Positions 9,361-20,342 of a DNA stretch of 64,000 nt are shown here, piece after piece. The number at the start of each line of letters is the position of its first letter. Positions within the stretch are counted from its first letter, which is position 1. This DNA is from Neorhizobium sp. NCHU2750 (GTDB taxonomy: Bacteria; Pseudomonadota; Alphaproteobacteria; Rhizobiales; Rhizobiaceae), in assembly GCF_003597675.1 (NCBI RefSeq), contig NZ_CP030827.1, positions 3,721,001 through 3,785,000 of the forward strand. The letters are read 5' to 3'. The position numbers and the translations under genes were made by a program. The notes beneath the pieces were generated by a model, which searched no databases, had not been told where the DNA came from, and was given only the letters and a program-made list of their open reading frames with translations.

Positions 9361-9636
9361 GGATTGCTTTGCCTTCGAGACAAGCTGGAAATCGGGAAGT
9401 GGCAATTGCGCAGGGAAAAGCAATTCGATCAAGGCTTAAGTGTGTCATCCGGCCATCACGGTTGTTGATCGCGATCACCAAATGAGAAGGAATTCCCGCA
9501 TATGGAGTGGGGAAATACTGTCGCCCTCGATAGATGAACAGGGCGCCCCGGCCTGTGCGGAGTGGCCGGCGATGGCAACAGCCGCGGCCAGCATCGAATG
9601 CTGCAAACAGCGATCCGGCCGCCCATGGCCCAAACG
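9361..9636. other. Upstream region of lpiA, no gene seen
   Basis: About 275 bases between the lpiA start and the terminator of the ggu operon. No supported gene is present. It must contain the lpiA promoter on the minus strand. The palindrome GGAATTCC-like sequence near 9489-9496 and GATCGCGATC at 9468-9477 are the only inverted repeats noticed; neither can be tied to a known regulator. Confidence 0.35.
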
Positions 9637-9662
9637 CCAAAAGGGGCGCTTTCGCGCCCCTT
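9637..9662 (-). terminator. Rho-independent terminator of the chvE-ggu operon
   Basis: The stem GGGGCGC/GCGCCCC (9643-9660) with a TTTC loop is followed, in the minus direction, by TTTTGG. It lies 25 bases past the gguB stop codon and ends the long leftward sugar operon. Confidence 0.85.
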
Positions 9663-9686
9663 GGTCATTGCGGAAATCGGAATTCG

Positions 9687-10877
9687 TCAGCGGCGCTGGT
9701 TGTAGACGTCGACGCAGACGGCGCCGAGCAGCACCAGCCCCTTGATGACCTGCTGGTAGTCGATGCCGATGCCGAGGATCGACATGCCGTTGTTCATCAC
9801 ACCCATCAGGAAGGCGCCGATGACGGCACCCGTCACCTTGCCGACGCCGCCGTAAGCCGAAGCGCCGCCGATGAAGCAGGCCGCGATGACGTCGAGCTCG
9901 AAACCGGTACCGGCCTTCGGCGTGGCGCTGTTGAGGCGGGCCGCAACGACGAGACCGGCCAGTGCCGCGAGCACGCCCATGTTGACGAAAGTCCAGAACA
10001 CCAGCCGCGTCGTCTTGATGCCCGACAGTTCCGCCGCACGCGCATTGCCGCCGACGGCATAGATCTGCCGTCCAAGGATGGTGCGGTTGGTGAAGAAGCC
10101 GTAGGCGACGATCAGCACGGCCATGATGATCATCACATTCGGCAGGCCGCGATGCGAGGCGATCAGATAGGCCACATAGGCGATGGCGGCAAATACGACG
10201 ATATTCTTGCCGATGAAGAAGCCCATCGGCTCGCTCTCGACCCCGTGCACCACTCGGCGGCCACGGCTGCGGAAATTCTGCCAGACCATTGCGACGGCAA
10301 GCAGGATGCCGACGATGAGCGAGGTCAGGTAGATGCCGCCGTCGGACGAAATGAGTTCGACGAGATAGCCCGAGGACAGCTTCTGGAAGATCGGCGGGAA
10401 CGGACCGATCGCCTGGCTGCCCAGGATCGCGATCATGAAGCCGCGGAACACCAGCATGCCGGCAAGTGTGACGATGAAGGACGGTATCTTGAAATAGGCG
10501 ACGAAATAGCCCTGAACACCGCCGATAATGCCGCCGGCAATCAGGCAGGCGATGATCGCCAGCCAGATATCGACGCCCCATCGGACCATCAGCAGGCCCG
10601 CGAGCCCGCCGATGAAGCCGGCGACGGAGCCGACAGAAAGATCGATATGGCCGGTGACGATGACCATCAGCATGCCGAGCGCCATGATGACGATATAGGC
10701 GTTCTGCAGCACGATATTGGTGACGTTGAGCGGCTTCAGAAGAATGCCGTCGGTCATGATCTGGAAGAAGATGACGATGACGACCAGCGAAATCAGCATG
10801 CCGTAATCGCGAAGATTGTCCTTCCAGAACCCTGTCGCCGCTTTGGGAGCGACAATTGCTTCCTGTGGGGTGCTCAT
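9687..10877 (-). CDS. gguB: Sugar ABC transporter permease GguB (XylH/MmsB type)
   Basis: The 396-residue inner membrane protein has about ten to twelve hydrophobic segments and the BPD_transp_2 motifs GHIDLSVGSVAGFIGGLAG and GGNARAAELSGI that mark the ribose/xylose permease family. It starts 3 bases after the gguA stop and is the last gene of the chvE operon. With ChvE and GguA it should form the multiple-sugar importer for galactose, arabinose, glucose and xylose. It is longer than E. coli RbsC (321) but near XylH (393). Confidence 0.9.
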   Translation of the reverse strand: MSTPQEAIVAPKAATGFWKDNLRDYGMLISLVVIVIFFQIMTDGILLKPLNVTNIVLQNAYIVIMALGMLMVIVTGHIDLSVGSVAGFIGGLAGLLMVRWGVDIWLAIIACLIAGGIIGGVQGYFVAYFKIPSFIVTLAGMLVFRGFMIAILGSQAIGPFPPIFQKLSSGYLVELISSDGGIYLTSLIVGILLAVAMVWQNFRSRGRRVVHGVESEPMGFFIGKNIVVFAAIAYVAYLIASHRGLPNVMIIMAVLIVAYGFFTNRTILGRQIYAVGGNARAAELSGIKTTRLVFWTFVNMGVLAALAGLVVAARLNSATPKAGTGFELDVIAACFIGGASAYGGVGKVTGAVIGAFLMGVMNNGMSILGIGIDYQQVIKGLVLLGAVCVDVYNQRR

Positions 10878-10880
10878 GGA

Positions 10881-12440
<1,560 letters not shown>

Positions 12441-12461
12441 GAACAACTCCCAATATGAAGA

Positions 12462-12489
12462 GGCCGCGCGGCGAAGGCACCGCGCGGCC
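12462..12489 (-). terminator. Intercistronic stem-loop after chvE
   Basis: A perfect 10-base stem GGCCGCGCGG/CCGCGCGGCC with an 8-base loop lies between chvE and gguA. Read leftward it is followed by CTCTTC, not a T run. Such hairpins behind a binding-protein gene commonly stabilise its mRNA or cause partial termination, giving more binding protein than transporter. Confidence 0.65.
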
Positions 12490-12496
12490 TTGACGA

Positions 12497-13558
12497 TTAC
12501 TTGAGCTGGTCTTCCTTGTAGTAGCCGCTCTTGATCAGGAGATCGACATTGGTCTTGTCGATGGCAACCGGCTTCAGAAGGTAGGACGGAACGACCTTGA
12601 CGCCGTTATTGTAGGTCTTGGTGTCGTTGACCTGCGGCTCCTTGCCGTTCATCACCGCATCGACCATGTCGACGGTGACCTTGGCGAGGTCGCGGGTATC
12701 CTTGAAGATCGTCGAATACTGCTCGCCCGCCATGATCGACTTGACCGAAGGTACTTCGGCGTCCTGGCCGGACACGAACGGCATCGGCATGTCGCCGGAA
12801 CCGTAGCCGACGCCCTTCAGCGACGACAGGATGCCGATCGAGATACCGTCATAGGGAGACAGAACGGCGTTGAGCTTCTTGTCGGAATAGGTCGAGGACA
12901 GGATGGCGTCCATGCGGGCCTGGGCAGTTGCCGGGTCCCAGCGCAGGGTGGCGACCTTGTCCATGCCGGTCTGGCCGGAACCGACCACGAGCGTGCCCTT
13001 GTCGATCAGCGGCTGCAGCACGCTCATCGCACCATCGTAGAAGAAGTAGGCGTTGTTGTCGTCCGGCGAACCGCCGAAGAGCTCGATGTTGAACGGGCCC
13101 TTTTCTGTGTCGGCCTTGAGAGCCTTGACCAGCGAGGTTGCCTGCAGGACGCCGACCTGGAAGTTGTCGAACGTCGCGTAATAGTCGACATTCGGCGTGT
13201 CGCGGATCAGGCGGTCATAGGCGATGACCTTGATGCCGGCGCTGTGTGCCTGGGCCAGAACGTCCGACAGCGTCGTGCCGTCGATCGAGGCAACGACCAG
13301 AACCTTGGCGCCCTTGGTGATCATGTTCTCGATCTGGGAGAGCTGGTTCGGGATATCGTCTTCAGCATACTGAAGATCGGTATCGTAGCCGCGTTCCTTC
13401 AGGACCTTGATCATGTTGTCGCCGTCGGCGATCCAGCGGGCGGAAGACTTGGTCGGCATGGCAACGCCGACGAGGCCCTTGTCCGCGGACCATGCGGGGG
13501 CTGCGACGGCCATCGAGGCCAGCATCGCCGCGGTGGTCAGAAACTTCAAAATTTTCAT
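12497..13558 (-). CDS. chvE: Multiple-sugar periplasmic binding protein ChvE
   Basis: The 353-residue protein follows Agrobacterium ChvE almost throughout, for example [48 protein letters not shown] and the C-terminal end GYYKEDQLK. The first 25 residues are a signal peptide ending APAWSA. ChvE binds galactose, glucose, arabinose and related sugars for GguAB uptake; in Agrobacterium it also docks on the VirA sensor and on the chemotaxis receptors. The ATG at 13558 follows TAGGAGGAG; an upstream in-frame extension has no such site. Whether this strain has VirA cannot be seen here. Confidence 0.95.
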   Translation of the reverse strand: MKILKFLTTAAMLASMAVAAPAWSADKGLVGVAMPTKSSARWIADGDNMIKVLKERGYDTDLQYAEDDIPNQLSQIENMITKGAKVLVVASIDGTTLSDVLAQAHSAGIKVIAYDRLIRDTPNVDYYATFDNFQVGVLQATSLVKALKADTEKGPFNIELFGGSPDDNNAYFFYDGAMSVLQPLIDKGTLVVGSGQTGMDKVATLRWDPATAQARMDAILSSTYSDKKLNAVLSPYDGISIGILSSLKGVGYGSGDMPMPFVSGQDAEVPSVKSIMAGEQYSTIFKDTRDLAKVTVDMVDAVMNGKEPQVNDTKTYNNGVKVVPSYLLKPVAIDKTNVDLLIKSGYYKEDQLK

Positions 13559-13615
13559 AAGTACACTCCTCCTAACGGGTCGGCTCCCAACGAGCCGCCG
13601 ATCTTGATCCTCCTG

Positions 13616-13643
13616 CGTCGGACGGCCTCCTTGCCGTCCGACG
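13616..13643 (-). terminator. Intercistronic stem-loop between the dehydratase and chvE
   Basis: A perfect 10-base stem CGTCGGACGG/CCGTCCGACG with an 8-base loop lies in the 101-base gap upstream of chvE. It lacks a T run and probably works as an attenuator or processing site that separates the catabolic genes from chvE. Confidence 0.55.
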
Positions 13644-13659
13644 GTGACTGGCATGCGCG

Positions 13660-15504
13660 TCAGTGGTTGTCGCGCGGCAGTCCTTCGGTCTGTGCGATAC
13701 GCTGGTATTTCACGGCCGGTTCGAGAACCGCACCGGTTTCCATCTGTCCGACGATGCCGCGCTGGATTTCCTGCCAAGGCGTCTGGTGCTTCGGATAGTG
13801 ATAGCCGCCATTGGCATCCAGATCACGGCGACGGGCGGCAAGCTCGTCGTCGGAAATCAGGATATTGGCTTCGCCGCGGCCGAGGTCGATGCGCACCCGG
13901 TCGCCGGTCTTCAGCACTGCCAGACCGCCGCCGGCCGCCGCTTCCGGAGAAGCGTTAAGGATCGACGGGCTGCCGGACGTACCGGACTGGCGACCGTCGC
14001 CGATGCAGGCAAGCGAGCTGATACCTCTTTTGAGAAGGTAGTCCGGCGCACGCATGTTGACGACTTCGGCGGCACCCGGATAACCGATCGGGCCGGCACC
14101 GCGCATGAACAGCACCGTATGCTCGTCAATGCCGAGCGACGGGTCGTCGATACGGTGATGATAATCCTCCGGACCGTCGAACACCACAGCCTTGCCTTCG
14201 AACGCCATCGGGTCCTTCGGATTGGACAGGTAGCGCTCGCGGAATTCCGGCGAAATGACGCTGGTCTTCATGATCGCGGAAGAGAACAGGTTGCCGCGCA
14301 GCACGCGGAAGCCGGCACGCTCCTTGAGCGGCTCTTCGTAGCGCTTGATCACCTTGTCGTCTTCGATGATCGCGCCGCGGCAGTTTTCGCCGATCGTCTT
14401 GCCGTTGACGGTGATCGCATCCTCGTTGATCAGGCCCTGGCCCATCAGCTGGTTGACGACCGCCGGAACGCCGCCGGCATGGTAATAGTCCTCGCCGAGA
14501 TATTCGCCGGCCGGCTGCAGGTTGACGAGAAGCGGCACTTCCTCGCCATAGGTCTGCCAGTCGTCGACCGTCAGTTCCACGCCGATATGACGGGCAAGCG
14601 CGTTGAGGTGGATCGGCGCATTGGTCGAACCGCCGATTGCCGAGTTGACGCGGATTGCGTTGACGAAGGCGTCTTTGGTCAGGATGTCGGACGGCTTCAG
14701 GTCTTCCTTGACCATCTCGACGATGCGAAGACCGGTCAGATAGGCAATTTCCTGGCGGTCGCGATAGGGAGCCGGAATGGCGGCCGAACCCGGAAGCTGC
14801 ATGCCGAGCGCCTCGGCGAGCGAGTTCATCGTCGTGGCCGTGCCCATCGTGTTGCAATAGCCGGTGGACGGAGCGGAAGACGCGACCAGCTTGACGAAGC
14901 CGGCATAGTCGATCTCGCCCTTCGCCAGAAGTTCGCGCGCCTTCCAGACGATCGTGCCTGAGCCGGTGCGCTCGCCGCGGAACCATCCGTTCAGCATCGG
15001 GCCGACCGACAGCGCGATCGACGGGATGTTGACGGTGGCCGCGGCCATAAGACAGGCCGGCGTGGTCTTGTCGCAGCCGATGGTCAGCACGACGGCATCG
15101 AGCGGATAACCGTAAAGCACTTCGACAAGGCCGAGATAGGCGAGGTTACGGTCGAGGCCGGCGGTCGGGCGCTTGCCGGTTTCCTGGATCGGATGGACCG
15201 GGAATTCGATGGCGATACCGCCGGCTTCACGGATACCTTCGCGCAGGCGCGTCGCGAGCTCAAGGTGATGGCGGTTACAGGGCGACAGGTCGGAACCCGT
15301 CTGCGCAATGCCGATGATCGGGCGATCCGACTGCAGTTCGGCCTGGCTGAGGCCGAAATTCATGTAGCGCTCGAGATAAAGCGCCGTCATGTCGATATTG
15401 TCCGGGTTGTCGAACCACGCCCGCGAACGCAGGCGACCCTTCAAGCCGTTATTGCCGTCAGCCTGGGCGACATCGGTGGACGGAGTCTTTCCGTTACTTG
15501 TCAT
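13660..15504 (-). CDS. Aldonate dehydratase, IlvD/EDD family (L-arabonate/D-galactonate/xylonate)
   Basis: The 614-residue product has the IlvD/EDD iron-sulfur dehydratase signature. Three conserved cysteines that hold the [2Fe-2S] cluster are seen in [23 protein letters not shown] and [10 protein letters not shown], plus the C-terminal [20 protein letters not shown] stretch. The family branch is that of rhizobial L-arabonate dehydratase and Caulobacter xylonate dehydratase, which turn an aldonate into a 2-keto-3-deoxy acid in non-phosphorylating pathways. It starts 2 bases after the aldose dehydrogenase gene stops, so it acts on that enzyme's product. Sugar specificity is inferred from its neighbours and not from residues. 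Confidence 0.85.
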   Translation of the reverse strand: MTSNGKTPSTDVAQADGNNGLKGRLRSRAWFDNPDNIDMTALYLERYMNFGLSQAELQSDRPIIGIAQTGSDLSPCNRHHLELATRLREGIREAGGIAIEFPVHPIQETGKRPTAGLDRNLAYLGLVEVLYGYPLDAVVLTIGCDKTTPACLMAAATVNIPSIALSVGPMLNGWFRGERTGSGTIVWKARELLAKGEIDYAGFVKLVASSAPSTGYCNTMGTATTMNSLAEALGMQLPGSAAIPAPYRDRQEIAYLTGLRIVEMVKEDLKPSDILTKDAFVNAIRVNSAIGGSTNAPIHLNALARHIGVELTVDDWQTYGEEVPLLVNLQPAGEYLGEDYYHAGGVPAVVNQLMGQGLINEDAITVNGKTIGENCRGAIIEDDKVIKRYEEPLKERAGFRVLRGNLFSSAIMKTSVISPEFRERYLSNPKDPMAFEGKAVVFDGPEDYHHRIDDPSLGIDEHTVLFMRGAGPIGYPGAAEVVNMRAPDYLLKRGISSLACIGDGRQSGTSGSPSILNASPEAAAGGGLAVLKTGDRVRIDLGRGEANILISDDELAARRRDLDANGGYHYPKHQTPWQEIQRGIVGQMETGAVLEPAVKYQRIAQTEGLPRDNH

Positions 15505-15506
15505 TT

Positions 15507-16433
15507 TCAGTCCTCGAATGCTTCAGTTTCGATGCGGCGGCCGAGCAGGAAGGCATCGGCCACATGCACCAACGGCGAAAAATCTGTGTCGCTGGCGCCT
15601 TCGTTCACGAGTGAGACGAAATCCCGATAGAGGTTGCGATATTCGCGATCTTCCTCGACGATCTGTGCCTCGCCATCGACGATGAGCCGGCTTCCGCCAT
15701 GGGTCAACACGATCGGACCTTCTTCGGTCTCGACGCGGATGTCCCAGGTCTGCGGGCCGGTCTGGCGCCAATCGAACTCGGCCGTAACCGGCAGGCCGGA
15801 TGCCGTTGCAAATGTCAGGCTTGCAGCGATCGGCGCGGCGCGATTTTTCGGAAAAGTCAGATTGGATCTGGTCAGCTGGAAGGTTTCCGGCATGATGCGG
15901 GTGACGATCGACAGGGCATTGATGCCCGGATCGAACACGCCGAGCCCGCCCGGCTCCCAGATCCATGCCTGGCCCGGATGCCAGTGACGGACATCTTCCT
16001 TCCATTCGACGGAAACGCTCTTGATCCTGCGTTTGGCGATGAGGGCCCGTGCCGGCTCGACGGCCGCGGCAGCGCGCGAATGCCAGGTGGCAAACAGCGT
16101 CAATCCCTTGGCCTCTGCAAGCTTCTCCAGCGCGAACACTTCCGAAAGCGTCGCACCCGGGGGCTTTTCCAGCATTACATGCTTGCCGGCATCGATCGCG
16201 GCCTTGGCCTGTTCGAACCGGCCCTGCGGCGGCGTGCAGAGAGACACGGCGTCGATCTCGACATCCGAGGCAAGCAGGTCAGCAATGTCGTGAAAACAGT
16301 GCACACCGTCGAGCTGGGCATGGCGGCTCGCAACCGCAACCAGATCGATATCGTCGGTCGCCTTGATCGCACCGAGATGTTGATCCCGTGCGATCTTGCC
16401 CAAGCCGACGATAGCGAGACGAATATTGACCAT
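15507..16433 (-). CDS. Aldose 1-dehydrogenase, Gfo/Idh/MocA family (D-galactose / L-arabinose)
   Basis: This is a 308-residue enzyme. Residues 1-12 hold the Rossmann motif AIVGLGKIA, followed by [18 protein letters not shown] and the [10 protein letters not shown] catalytic-lysine motif. These match Pseudomonas galactose dehydrogenase and Azospirillum L-arabinose 1-dehydrogenase, which oxidise the sugar to its lactone with NAD(P). The frame extends upstream, but the ATG at 16433 behind GAGGCGG, 7 bases past the gguC stop, is the real start. Encoded between gguC and the dehydratase, it should catalyse the first step of the oxidative pathway in this operon. No lactonase gene is seen. Confidence 0.88.
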   Translation of the reverse strand: MVNIRLAIVGLGKIARDQHLGAIKATDDIDLVAVASRHAQLDGVHCFHDIADLLASDVEIDAVSLCTPPQGRFEQAKAAIDAGKHVMLEKPPGATLSEVFALEKLAEAKGLTLFATWHSRAAAAVEPARALIAKRRIKSVSVEWKEDVRHWHPGQAWIWEPGGLGVFDPGINALSIVTRIMPETFQLTRSNLTFPKNRAAPIAASLTFATASGLPVTAEFDWRQTGPQTWDIRVETEEGPIVLTHGGSRLIVDGEAQIVEEDREYRNLYRDFVSLVNEGASDTDFSPLVHVADAFLLGRRIETEAFED

Positions 16434-16440
16434 TGCCGCC

Positions 16441-17484
16441 TCAGAGCTTCTTGATCGCCACGGGGCGCTCGCTGGCGACGGCAAGCGTATTCACCAGCGG
16501 CAGCTTGAACGGAGCGGCGTCGATTTCAAACACGTCACCGACTTGCGTTTTGATGCCGTGCGAAACCGAAAGCGTCGCCGTGCCGAAGAAATGCACATGC
16601 AGATCGCCCGGTTCGCGGAAGATGTCGTATTTGAAATTGTGATGTTCGAGATTGGCGATCGTGTGGGACATGTTCGCTTCGCCCGACAGGAAGGGCTTTT
16701 CGAAGATCACCTCATTGCCACGGCGGATGCGCGACGTGCCCTCGACGTGATCCGGCAGGTCGCCGATCAAAAGTTCCGGTCCGAGCGATGCCTCCCGCAG
16801 CTTGGAATGAGCAAGCCACAGATAGTTGCCACGCTCGGTCACGTGGTCGGAAAACTCGTTGGCGAGACAGAAGCCGACACGGAACGGGGTGCCGTCCGGA
16901 CCGATCAGATAGATGCCCGCAAGTTCCGGCTCTTCACCGCCATCGAGCGCGAAGGCGGGTGAAACGAGGTCCGCACCGGTGGACTTCAGCTGCGAGCCAT
17001 TGCCCTTGTAGAACCATTCCGGCTGTGCGCCGACTTCGCCCGGCTTCGGCTTGCCGCCTTCGACGCCGAGCAGGAACATCCGCATCGAATCGGTCGGCTT
17101 GTCTTCCGCTTGGGCCGCCTTGTGCATCTTGTCGCGACCATCGGCCGAACCGAGATGCGTGAGGCCGGTACCAGCGACGACGAAATGCGCCGGATCGGGA
17201 TGGGAAATCGGCAGGCCGACGCGACCCTTGCGGGCAGCGGCCTTGACATCGACATCTGCGCCATAACCGAGCACCGCGATCTGCGAGGCGATGCTGCGGC
17301 CGGCGGCAATCGCCTGCATCGCAAGATCATAGGTGGACGACACGCCGTTTACGGCGCGGCCGGCCCCCTCACCTTCCCATGCCACAACCGTGATCGAACC
17401 CGCATCATCGGCAATCTGCAGAAGTCTCAGCATCGATTTCATCATCCAATTGTCATGATTTGACATGGCGCCTCCACAGGCCAT
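16441..17484 (-). CDS. gguC: GguC family protein (AraD1/FAH-like hydratase or aldolase)
   Basis: The 347-residue product belongs to the AraD1/GguC group of the fumarylacetoacetase fold. It has an acidic metal-binding region around SHTIANLEHH and a C-terminal DLHVHFFGTATLS strand. In Agrobacterium gguC lies by chvE; family members act on 2-keto-3-deoxy sugar acids in the L-arabinose/galactose pathway. Here it is the first gene of the operon. Two starts are possible: ATG 17484 with GGGAGG 5 bases before it, or ATG 17466 with GGAGG 4 bases before it. The former is used. It faces a divergent transporter operon across 271 bases. Confidence 0.85.
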   Translation of the reverse strand: MACGGAMSNHDNWMMKSMLRLLQIADDAGSITVVAWEGEGAGRAVNGVSSTYDLAMQAIAAGRSIASQIAVLGYGADVDVKAAARKGRVGLPISHPDPAHFVVAGTGLTHLGSADGRDKMHKAAQAEDKPTDSMRMFLLGVEGGKPKPGEVGAQPEWFYKGNGSQLKSTGADLVSPAFALDGGEEPELAGIYLIGPDGTPFRVGFCLANEFSDHVTERGNYLWLAHSKLREASLGPELLIGDLPDHVEGTSRIRRGNEVIFEKPFLSGEANMSHTIANLEHHNFKYDIFREPGDLHVHFFGTATLSVSHGIKTQVGDVFEIDAAPFKLPLVNTLAVASERPVAIKKL

Positions 17485-17755
17485 GCCGTCCTCCCATCAG
17501 ATCGAAGACCTGACGTTCTTCAAAAATACGACTATTGGATTTTCTCCTGCGATGTCAAGAACGTCTTTTTCCGTAAGCGTAAATCAGCATTGGTCAATTT
17601 TTAGGCTATTGTCGCGGTATATGCACGTATTTTCCCAGAATTTTCGGGGACTTGCTGGATTTCTTTGCAACCCGTCAAATTGGGGGTTGAAAAAGTATTA
17701 TTATATGCCAATCCTTCACCCGCCAGTTTGCTTCATCATCTGTGGGAGGATTGAG
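17485..17755. promoter_or_regulatory. Shared divergent control region of the ggu and ytf operons
   Basis: This AT-rich stretch serves both the leftward gguC operon and the rightward ytfQ operon. It contains a near-perfect palindrome CCCAGAATTTTCGGGG (17634-17649, pattern CCCnGAAnnTTCnGGG), a second palindrome ATTGGTCAAT (17589-17598) and a TCAA-N9-TTGA repeat ending near 17697. These are candidate operators for a LysR, LacI or the local GntR regulator. No promoter hexamers could be fixed with confidence. Confidence 0.5.
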
Positions 17756-18718
17756 ATGAAAAAAGCACTCGTCGCGGCAACTGCTGCCGCTATGTTCGCA
17801 TGCCTTGCATCAGGCGTTTCTGCAAAATCACTGACAGTCGGCTTCTCGCAGATCGGATCGGAATCCGGTTGGCGCGCTGCTGAAACGACGTTGACCAAAC
17901 AGGAAGCCGAGAAGCGGGGAATCACGCTGAAATTTGCCGATGCCCAGCAGAAGCAGGAGAACCAGATCAAGGCGATCCGCGGCTTCATCGCCCAGGGCGT
18001 CGACGCGATCCTGATCGCACCGGTCGTATCCACCGGATGGGACGCGGTGCTGAAGGAAGCCAAGGAAGAGAAGATCCCGGTCATCCTGCTCGACCGCGAA
18101 ATCGACAGCCCCAAGGATCTCTTCCTGACGGCCGTCACCTCCGACCAGGTCTATGAAGGCAAGGTCGCAGGCGAATTCCTCGCCAAGGATGTGGGTTCCA
18201 AGGACTGTAAGGTCGTGGAACTGCAGGGCACCACCGGCTCTTCTCCGGCAATCAACCGCAAGAAGGGCTTCGAGGAAGCGATCGCATCGCACAAGAATAT
18301 CAAGATCGTCCGCTCGCAGACCGGTGACTTCACCCGCACCAAGGGCAAGGAAGTCATGGAAAGCTTCATCAAGGCCGAAGGCGGCGGCAAGGATATCTGC
18401 GCCGTCTACGCCCATAATGACGACATGGCCGTCGGCGCCATCCAGGCGATCAAGGAAGCGGGCCTCAAGCCCGGCACCGACATCAAGGTCGTCTCGATCG
18501 ATGCCGTGCCGGATATCTTCCAGGCCATGGCCAAGGGCGAAGCCAATGCGACCGTCGAACTGACGCCGAACATGGCCGGCCCTGCTTTCGATGCGCTCGA
18601 TGCGTATCTAAAGGACAAGAAGGAGCCGAAGAAGTGGATCCAGACGGAATCGAAGCTCTATACCCAGAAGGACGATCCGATGAAGGTCTACGAAGCCAAG
18701 AAGGGCCTCGGCTACTGA
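17756..18718 (+). CDS. ytfQ: Galactofuranose-type sugar-binding protein (YtfQ-like)
   Basis: This is a 320-residue periplasmic binding protein. The signal peptide is MKKALVAATAAAMFACLASG, followed by TVGFSQIGSESGWR, where the family start is typically VGFSQVGSESGWR. Later come DREI and HNDDMAVGAIQAIKEAG. E. coli YtfQ binds D-galactofuranose and galactopyranose. The ATG at 17756 follows GGGAGGA; the frame runs 97 codons further upstream but without a binding site. It is the first gene of the ytfQRT-yjfF operon and is followed by a perfect stem-loop, as is usual for binding-protein genes. Confidence 0.9.
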   Translation: MKKALVAATAAAMFACLASGVSAKSLTVGFSQIGSESGWRAAETTLTKQEAEKRGITLKFADAQQKQENQIKAIRGFIAQGVDAILIAPVVSTGWDAVLKEAKEEKIPVILLDREIDSPKDLFLTAVTSDQVYEGKVAGEFLAKDVGSKDCKVVELQGTTGSSPAINRKKGFEEAIASHKNIKIVRSQTGDFTRTKGKEVMESFIKAEGGGKDICAVYAHNDDMAVGAIQAIKEAGLKPGTDIKVVSIDAVPDIFQAMAKGEANATVELTPNMAGPAFDALDAYLKDKKEPKKWIQTESKLYTQKDDPMKVYEAKKGLGY

Positions 18719-18761
18719 TCTTCCGCTCTCCGGCCGTTTGAGGCCGAAGGCTGCGAACCGA

Positions 18762-18788
18762 CCGAAGCGGGCCCACCGCCCGCTTCGG
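18762..18788 (+). terminator. Intercistronic stem-loop after ytfQ
   Basis: An 11-base perfect stem CCGAAGCGGGC/GCCCGCTTCGG with a CCACC loop is followed by CTTTCC. It lies between the binding-protein and ATPase genes and probably gives partial termination or mRNA protection, mirroring the hairpin after chvE. Confidence 0.65.
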
Positions 18789-18815
18789 CTTTCCATCATG
18801 ATGCGGGACGCAGAC

Positions 18816-20342
18816 ATGCCAGGACAACATGCTCTTCTCGAAGCCCGGGCCATCGGCAAATCCTTTTTCGGCATCCCGGCACTCGATGACGTCGACTTCA
18901 CCCTCGGGGCCGGCGAAATCCACGCCCTGCTCGGCGAAAACGGCGCCGGAAAGTCGACGCTGATCAAGATCCTGACCGGCGTCTATCGCCGTGACCGGGG
19001 AACCGTCTCGCTCGAAGGCCAGGAGATCCACCCGGAAAATGTCGGCGACGCCCAGGCCCTCGGCATCGGCACGGTCTACCAGGAGGTCAATCTTCTGGAA
19101 AACCTGACGGTCGCCGAAAACCTGTTTCTCGGCCGCCAGCCGCGCCGTTTCGGCATGATCGATCGCCGCGCCATGCGCGAAGGGGCAAGAGCCCTGCTTG
19201 CCCGCTACGGGCTCGACATCGATGTCGATGCGCTGCTCTCGTCCTTTTCCGTCGCCATTCGCCAGATCATCGCGATTGCCCGCGCCGTCGATCTGTCCGG
19301 CAAGGTTCTGGTCCTCGACGAGCCGACGGCAAGCCTTGACGCCAACGAGGTGAAGGGCCTTTTCGCCGTGCTTCGCCAGCTGCGCGCCGAAGGCCTCGGC
19401 ATCGTCATCATCACCCATTTCCTCGACCAGGTTTACGAGATCGCCGATCGCGTCACCGTGCTACGCAACGGCCGCCTCGTCGGCAGCCGCGCGCTGGCCG
19501 ACCTGCCCCGCCTCGAACTGATCTCGATGATGCTCGGCCGCGAGCTGCAGCATATCACCCGCGACCATCAGGCGGAGGCCGAGACGGTCGACGAGCGCGG
19601 ACCGCCTACGATCCGCTTCGAAAACTACGGCAAGAAGGGCAGCGTTGCGCCCTTCGATCTCGATATCAGGCCGGGAGAAGTGGTCGGCATTGCCGGGCTT
19701 CTCGGCTCTGGCCGCTCGGAAACGGCCTTCCTTCTGTTCGGCATAGATCGCGCCGACAGCGGTACGGCAACGATCGACGGGCGGGAAGTGGCAATCGCCT
19801 CGCCGGAGGCGGCAATCGCCAACGGCTTCGGCTTCTGTCCGGAAGAGCGCAAGACGGATGGCATTGTCGGAGACCTCTCCGTCGCCGACAATATCGCCCT
19901 GGCGCTGCAGGCAAGGCGCGGCTGGATGCGGCCAATCTCGTCCGCCTACAAGCGCGAACTCGCCGACAGCCTCATCAAGTCGCTCGACATCCGCCCCGCC
20001 GACCGCGAACGGCCGATAAAATTCCTGTCCGGCGGCAACCAGCAGAAGGCGATCCTGGCCCGCTGGCTGGTCACCGAACCGCGGCTGCTGATCCTCGACG
20101 AGCCGACCCGCGGCATCGATATCGGCGCCCATGCGGAAATCCTCAAGATGATCGAAAAACTCTGCGCAGAGGGCATGTCGCTCGTCGTCATCTCGTCCGA
20201 ACTGGAGGAACTGACCGCCGTCGCCCACCGCGTCATCGTACTGTCCGATCGTCGCCACGTCGCCGAACTGTCCGGCAGCCGCCTCACCACCGACGCGATC
20301 ATCGAAGCGATCGCCGGAACGGATAAGACGGAGGCCGCATGA
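18816..20342 (+). CDS. ytfR: Galactofuranose-type ABC transporter ATP-binding protein (YtfR-like)
   Basis: The 508-residue product carries two nucleotide-binding domains: Walker [10 protein letters not shown] and Walker [12 protein letters not shown] in the first, [17 protein letters not shown] and [10 protein letters not shown] in the second. The signature of the first domain is degenerate (FSVAIRQ), as in other sugar ATPases of this class. Starts at 18798, 18801 and 18816 are possible; 18816 is chosen because GGGA lies 8 bases upstream and the product then matches the usual length. The stop overlaps the ytfT start by 4 bases. Confidence 0.9.
   Translation: MPGQHALLEARAIGKSFFGIPALDDVDFTLGAGEIHALLGENGAGKSTLIKILTGVYRRDRGTVSLEGQEIHPENVGDAQALGIGTVYQEVNLLENLTVAENLFLGRQPRRFGMIDRRAMREGARALLARYGLDIDVDALLSSFSVAIRQIIAIARAVDLSGKVLVLDEPTASLDANEVKGLFAVLRQLRAEGLGIVIITHFLDQVYEIADRVTVLRNGRLVGSRALADLPRLELISMMLGRELQHITRDHQAEAETVDERGPPTIRFENYGKKGSVAPFDLDIRPGEVVGIAGLLGSGRSETAFLLFGIDRADSGTATIDGREVAIASPEAAIANGFGFCPEERKTDGIVGDLSVADNIALALQARRGWMRPISSAYKRELADSLIKSLDIRPADRERPIKFLSGGNQQKAILARWLVTEPRLLILDEPTRGIDIGAHAEILKMIEKLCAEGMSLVVISSELEELTAVAHRVIVLSDRRHVAELSGSRLTTDAIIEAIAGTDKTEAA

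Noticed and set aside
9361..9432. Longer lpiA from TTG at 9432
   Set aside because: No ribosome binding site precedes the TTG, while ATG 9360 has GAAGG at a workable distance.
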